The translations under genes and the position numbers were made by a program. 8,000 bases of DNA from Gorillibacterium sp. (GTDB lineage: Bacteria > Bacillota > Bacilli > Paenibacillales > NBRC-103111). Under the pieces are notes generated by a model, which did not search any database, was not told where the DNA came from, and saw only the letters and a list, made by a program, of their open reading frames with translations. Below are positions 6,642 through 8,000 of the stretch, in pieces. The stretch covers positions 1 through 8,000 of the forward strand of contig JAIMBU010000076.1 of NCBI GenBank assembly GCA_023511325.1, given 5' to 3'. The first letter of the stretch is position 1, and the number at the start of each line of letters is the position of its first letter.

Positions 6642-6689
6642 TGCTGCTAACCCCTTTCGAAATCTACCGTCCAGTATCGTCCACTAAGA

Positions 6690-7148
6690 TTAGTTCCCGT
6701 CGTTTTCGAGCAATTCAATCCACATTTTCAAATCCGGGGTGGAGTCCAGGTACGCATAACGTCCCCCTGTATATTCACCCTTTTGCACTAAAGGGATGCC
6801 ATTCTGCTCAAGTGTAATAATCTTCTCCTTCATACCATTGATCATGAAGGCAATATGATGAGCTCCTTCGCCATGTTCGTTGAGAAAATCTCGCCATGTA
6901 CTGGGGTGCTCATCCGGCTCAATCAGCTCGATCTGCACTTGCCCACAGTCAAAAAAAGCAAGCTTGGAGCGTGCGAGTGAAGGCTCCCCTTTGTATTCCG
7001 TTTGAGCAACATCGAGCGGATCGGTCCAAAACCAATCTGGTTTTTCAATACCAAAGAAATCGGCATAGGCTTGCGAGACCTTATCGATATCCTTGACGAC
7101 AATTCCTACCTGAGTCACGATATTGGTTCCTAACAGACCTTTTCCCAT
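6690..7148 (-). CDS. VOC-superfamily (glyoxalase/bleomycin-resistance fold) protein
   Basis: A 152-residue protein made of two beta-alpha-beta-beta-beta modules of the vicinal-oxygen-chelate fold. Module one runs from TQVGIVVKDIDKVSQAYADFFG (12-33) to VQIELIEP (71-78); module two runs from HHIAFMINGM (97-106) to MWIELLE (142-148). The metal-ligand positions resemble methylmalonyl-CoA epimerase and related lyases: Glu74, His97 or His98, and Glu145 are kept, but the usual first-strand His is Gln13. The protein could still bind metal or may have another activity. I chose the ATG at 7148 because GAGGAG lies about ten bases upstream; the TTG at 7166 overlaps that site. It is probably the first gene of the VOC-SDR-IolW-like set, 148 bases after the LacI-family gene. 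The reaction is unknown; an isomerase, epimerase or dioxygenase acting on a sugar- or polyol-derived acid is possible. Confidence 0.88.
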   Translation of the reverse strand: MGKGLLGTNIVTQVGIVVKDIDKVSQAYADFFGIEKPDWFWTDPLDVAQTEYKGEPSLARSKLAFFDCGQVQIELIEPDEHPSTWRDFLNEHGEGAHHIAFMINGMKEKIITLEQNGIPLVQKGEYTGGRYAYLDSTPDLKMWIELLENDGN

Positions 7149-7196
7149 TGCTGAACATCTCCTCAAAGGTTATTGGTTCTAGAAGCGTGATCAGAA

Positions 7197-7206
7197 AGTC
7201 CGGACT
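7197..7206. promoter_or_regulatory. Perfect palindrome AGTCCGGACT upstream of the VOC gene
   Basis: A ten-base perfect palindrome centred on CpG lies about 50 bases before the VOC start codon, where an operator would be expected. It could bind the adjacent LacI-family regulator, whose relatives favour CpG-centred palindromes, but the flanking bases do not match the common LacI-family half-site. It may instead belong to the structured element next to it. Confidence 0.3.
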
Positions 7207-7215
7207 ACACGTTCA

Positions 7216-7250
7216 GGAGTTGGATTTCGTTTCACTCCGTCCAATCCTCC
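7216..7250. other. Bulged hairpin in the LacI-VOC gap
   Basis: GGAGTTGGA at 7216-7224 pairs with TCCAA at 7240-7244 and CTCC at 7247-7250, leaving a two-base bulge and a 15-base loop. Neither strand has a following T-tract, so this is not an ordinary terminator. It might be an intergenic repeat, a processing site between LacI and VOC messages, or a leader structure. No reading frame or convincing promoter was found in the rest of the 148-base gap. Confidence 0.45.
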
Positions 7251-7296
7251 GGCGCCTCTAAATCACGTAATTCTACCGCATTCGTTAGCCGATGGT

Positions 7297-8000
7297 TCAA
7301 AGTGCTTTACAGGAGTCGCGGGCGACAAGCTCGGTTCCGACGACAAATCTCGATGGTCGGTTCAGACCGTGCTCGATGCTTTCAATTAAAGTTTCGGTAA
7401 GTTTATCCATCATGCTGGAAAAATCGATTCGGATCGTCGATAACGCAGGCTGGATACGCGAACTCAGAATGTGGTCATCAAAACCGAGTAGGGAAATATC
7501 CTCCGGCACTTTCAAGCCTTTCTCCCCCAAAGCATGTAGGGCACCAAAAGCTGCACTGTCGTTGACAGCAAAAATAGCTGTCGGCAGCTTGTCCACCGTC
7601 TTCAGCCACTCCGCTGTGGCGAGGTAGCCCCCCTCCTCCGAGAAGTCTGCGGAGATGATCCACTCATTGTGGACAACCAAGCCATGGGCGGCCATCCCAT
7701 GTAAAAACCCCTCATACTTCTCTGGCCCCGCACAACGCAGCGGGTCTCCACTGATAAAGGCAATATCCCGATGGTTTAAGCCAACCAAATAGTCAAGGCC
7801 CTGCTGCATTCCCCTGCTATTATCAAAATTGATCACGATCCGATTGGCTTCATCGCTACCAGGCAAGTTCTGGTCAACGATTCCCACCCGATAACCTTCC
7901 ATGATCATCTCTTCAATCAGCGGTTCATAGTTAGCCGCTCCGATAAAAATCCCACCATCGATCCGTTTCTGATGAAAGGTTTCTTTCACAACGCGCAGTT
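7297..8000 (-). CDS. LacI-family transcriptional repressor, C-terminal part (runs off the right edge)
   Basis: The visible 233 residues form the periplasmic-binding-protein-like effector domain of a LacI/GalR regulator. Family landmarks include KRIDGGIFIGA near the start, VGIVDQN, DNSRGMQQGLDYLVGLNHRDIAFISGD, the effector-pocket stretch PTAIFAVNDSAAFGALHALGEKGLKVPEDISLLGFDD, the LSTIRIDFSSM segment, and the C-terminal ELVARDSC. The frame is open to the last base, so about 100 residues including the helix-turn-helix and hinge helix lie beyond the edge; the GTG at 7989 is an internal valine, not a start. Such proteins bind a sugar or sugar phosphate and release or tighten DNA binding. It is followed by the VOC-SDR-IolW-like genes on the same strand, which are reasonable targets, but its effector cannot be named. 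Confidence 0.92.
   Translation of the reverse strand, partial: LRVVKETFHQKRIDGGIFIGAANYEPLIEEMIMEGYRVGIVDQNLPGSDEANRIVINFDNSRGMQQGLDYLVGLNHRDIAFISGDPLRCAGPEKYEGFLHGMAAHGLVVHNEWIISADFSEEGGYLATAEWLKTVDKLPTAIFAVNDSAAFGALHALGEKGLKVPEDISLLGFDDHILSSRIQPALSTIRIDFSSMMDKLTETLIESIEHGLNRPSRFVVGTELVARDSCKAL

Noticed and set aside
7260..7290. TAGAAT at 7275-7270 (minus strand) as a -10 box for the VOC gene
   Set aside because: The only -35-like sequence, TTGAAC, is 19 bases away and overlaps the LacI-family stop region; spacing is too long to support a call.

Overview
The window is about 50% GC and looks like the chromosome of a spore-former-type Firmicute, most likely Paenibacillus or a close relative. 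The grounds are strong AAGGAGG-type ribosome binding sites, a TTG start, TATAAT -10 boxes, short U-tract hairpin terminators, and proteins of Bacillales type such as an IolW-like dehydrogenase and a GH43 enzyme. This placement is inferred from sequence style and family resemblance, not from a search. All eight genes lie on the minus strand, so transcription runs from high to low coordinates.

Layout in the direction of transcription. (1) 8000-7297: C-terminal part of a LacI-family sugar-responsive repressor whose DNA-binding domain lies beyond the right edge. (2) 7296-7149: a 148-base gap with a perfect CpG-centred palindrome and a bulged hairpin. (3) 7148-4826: three closely spaced genes, a VOC/glyoxalase-fold protein, a short-chain dehydrogenase with a TTG start, and an IolW/YdgJ-like Gfo/Idh/MocA dehydrogenase. 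The set is closed by a clear hairpin terminator at 4747-4709, and the last gene may also have its own promoter. (4) 4687-4571: a cluster of direct repeats in the non-coding gap. (5) 4539-3167: a promoter with a 12-base perfect palindrome at the predicted transcription start, a cytoplasmic GH43 glycosidase, and a small YCII-family protein. (6) 2977-310: a promoter, an MdtG-like MFS drug/H+ antiporter, and an M20 zinc dipeptidase, followed by two tandem hairpins. (7) 45-37: an extended -10 promoter pointing off the left edge.

Taken together this is an accessory-metabolism region: carbohydrate sensing (LacI), intracellular breakdown of arabinose- or xylose-containing oligosaccharides (GH43), NAD(P)-dependent oxidation or reduction of polyols and carbonyls (IolW-like enzyme, SDR), plus efflux and peptide turnover. 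No sugar transporter or central pentose genes are present, so the physiological links between units are inference. I found no mobile element, CRISPR array, RNA gene or clearly new defence-type system. The most interesting parts are non-coding: the GH43 operator-like palindrome, the repeat cluster at 4571-4687, and the structured element at 7197-7250.
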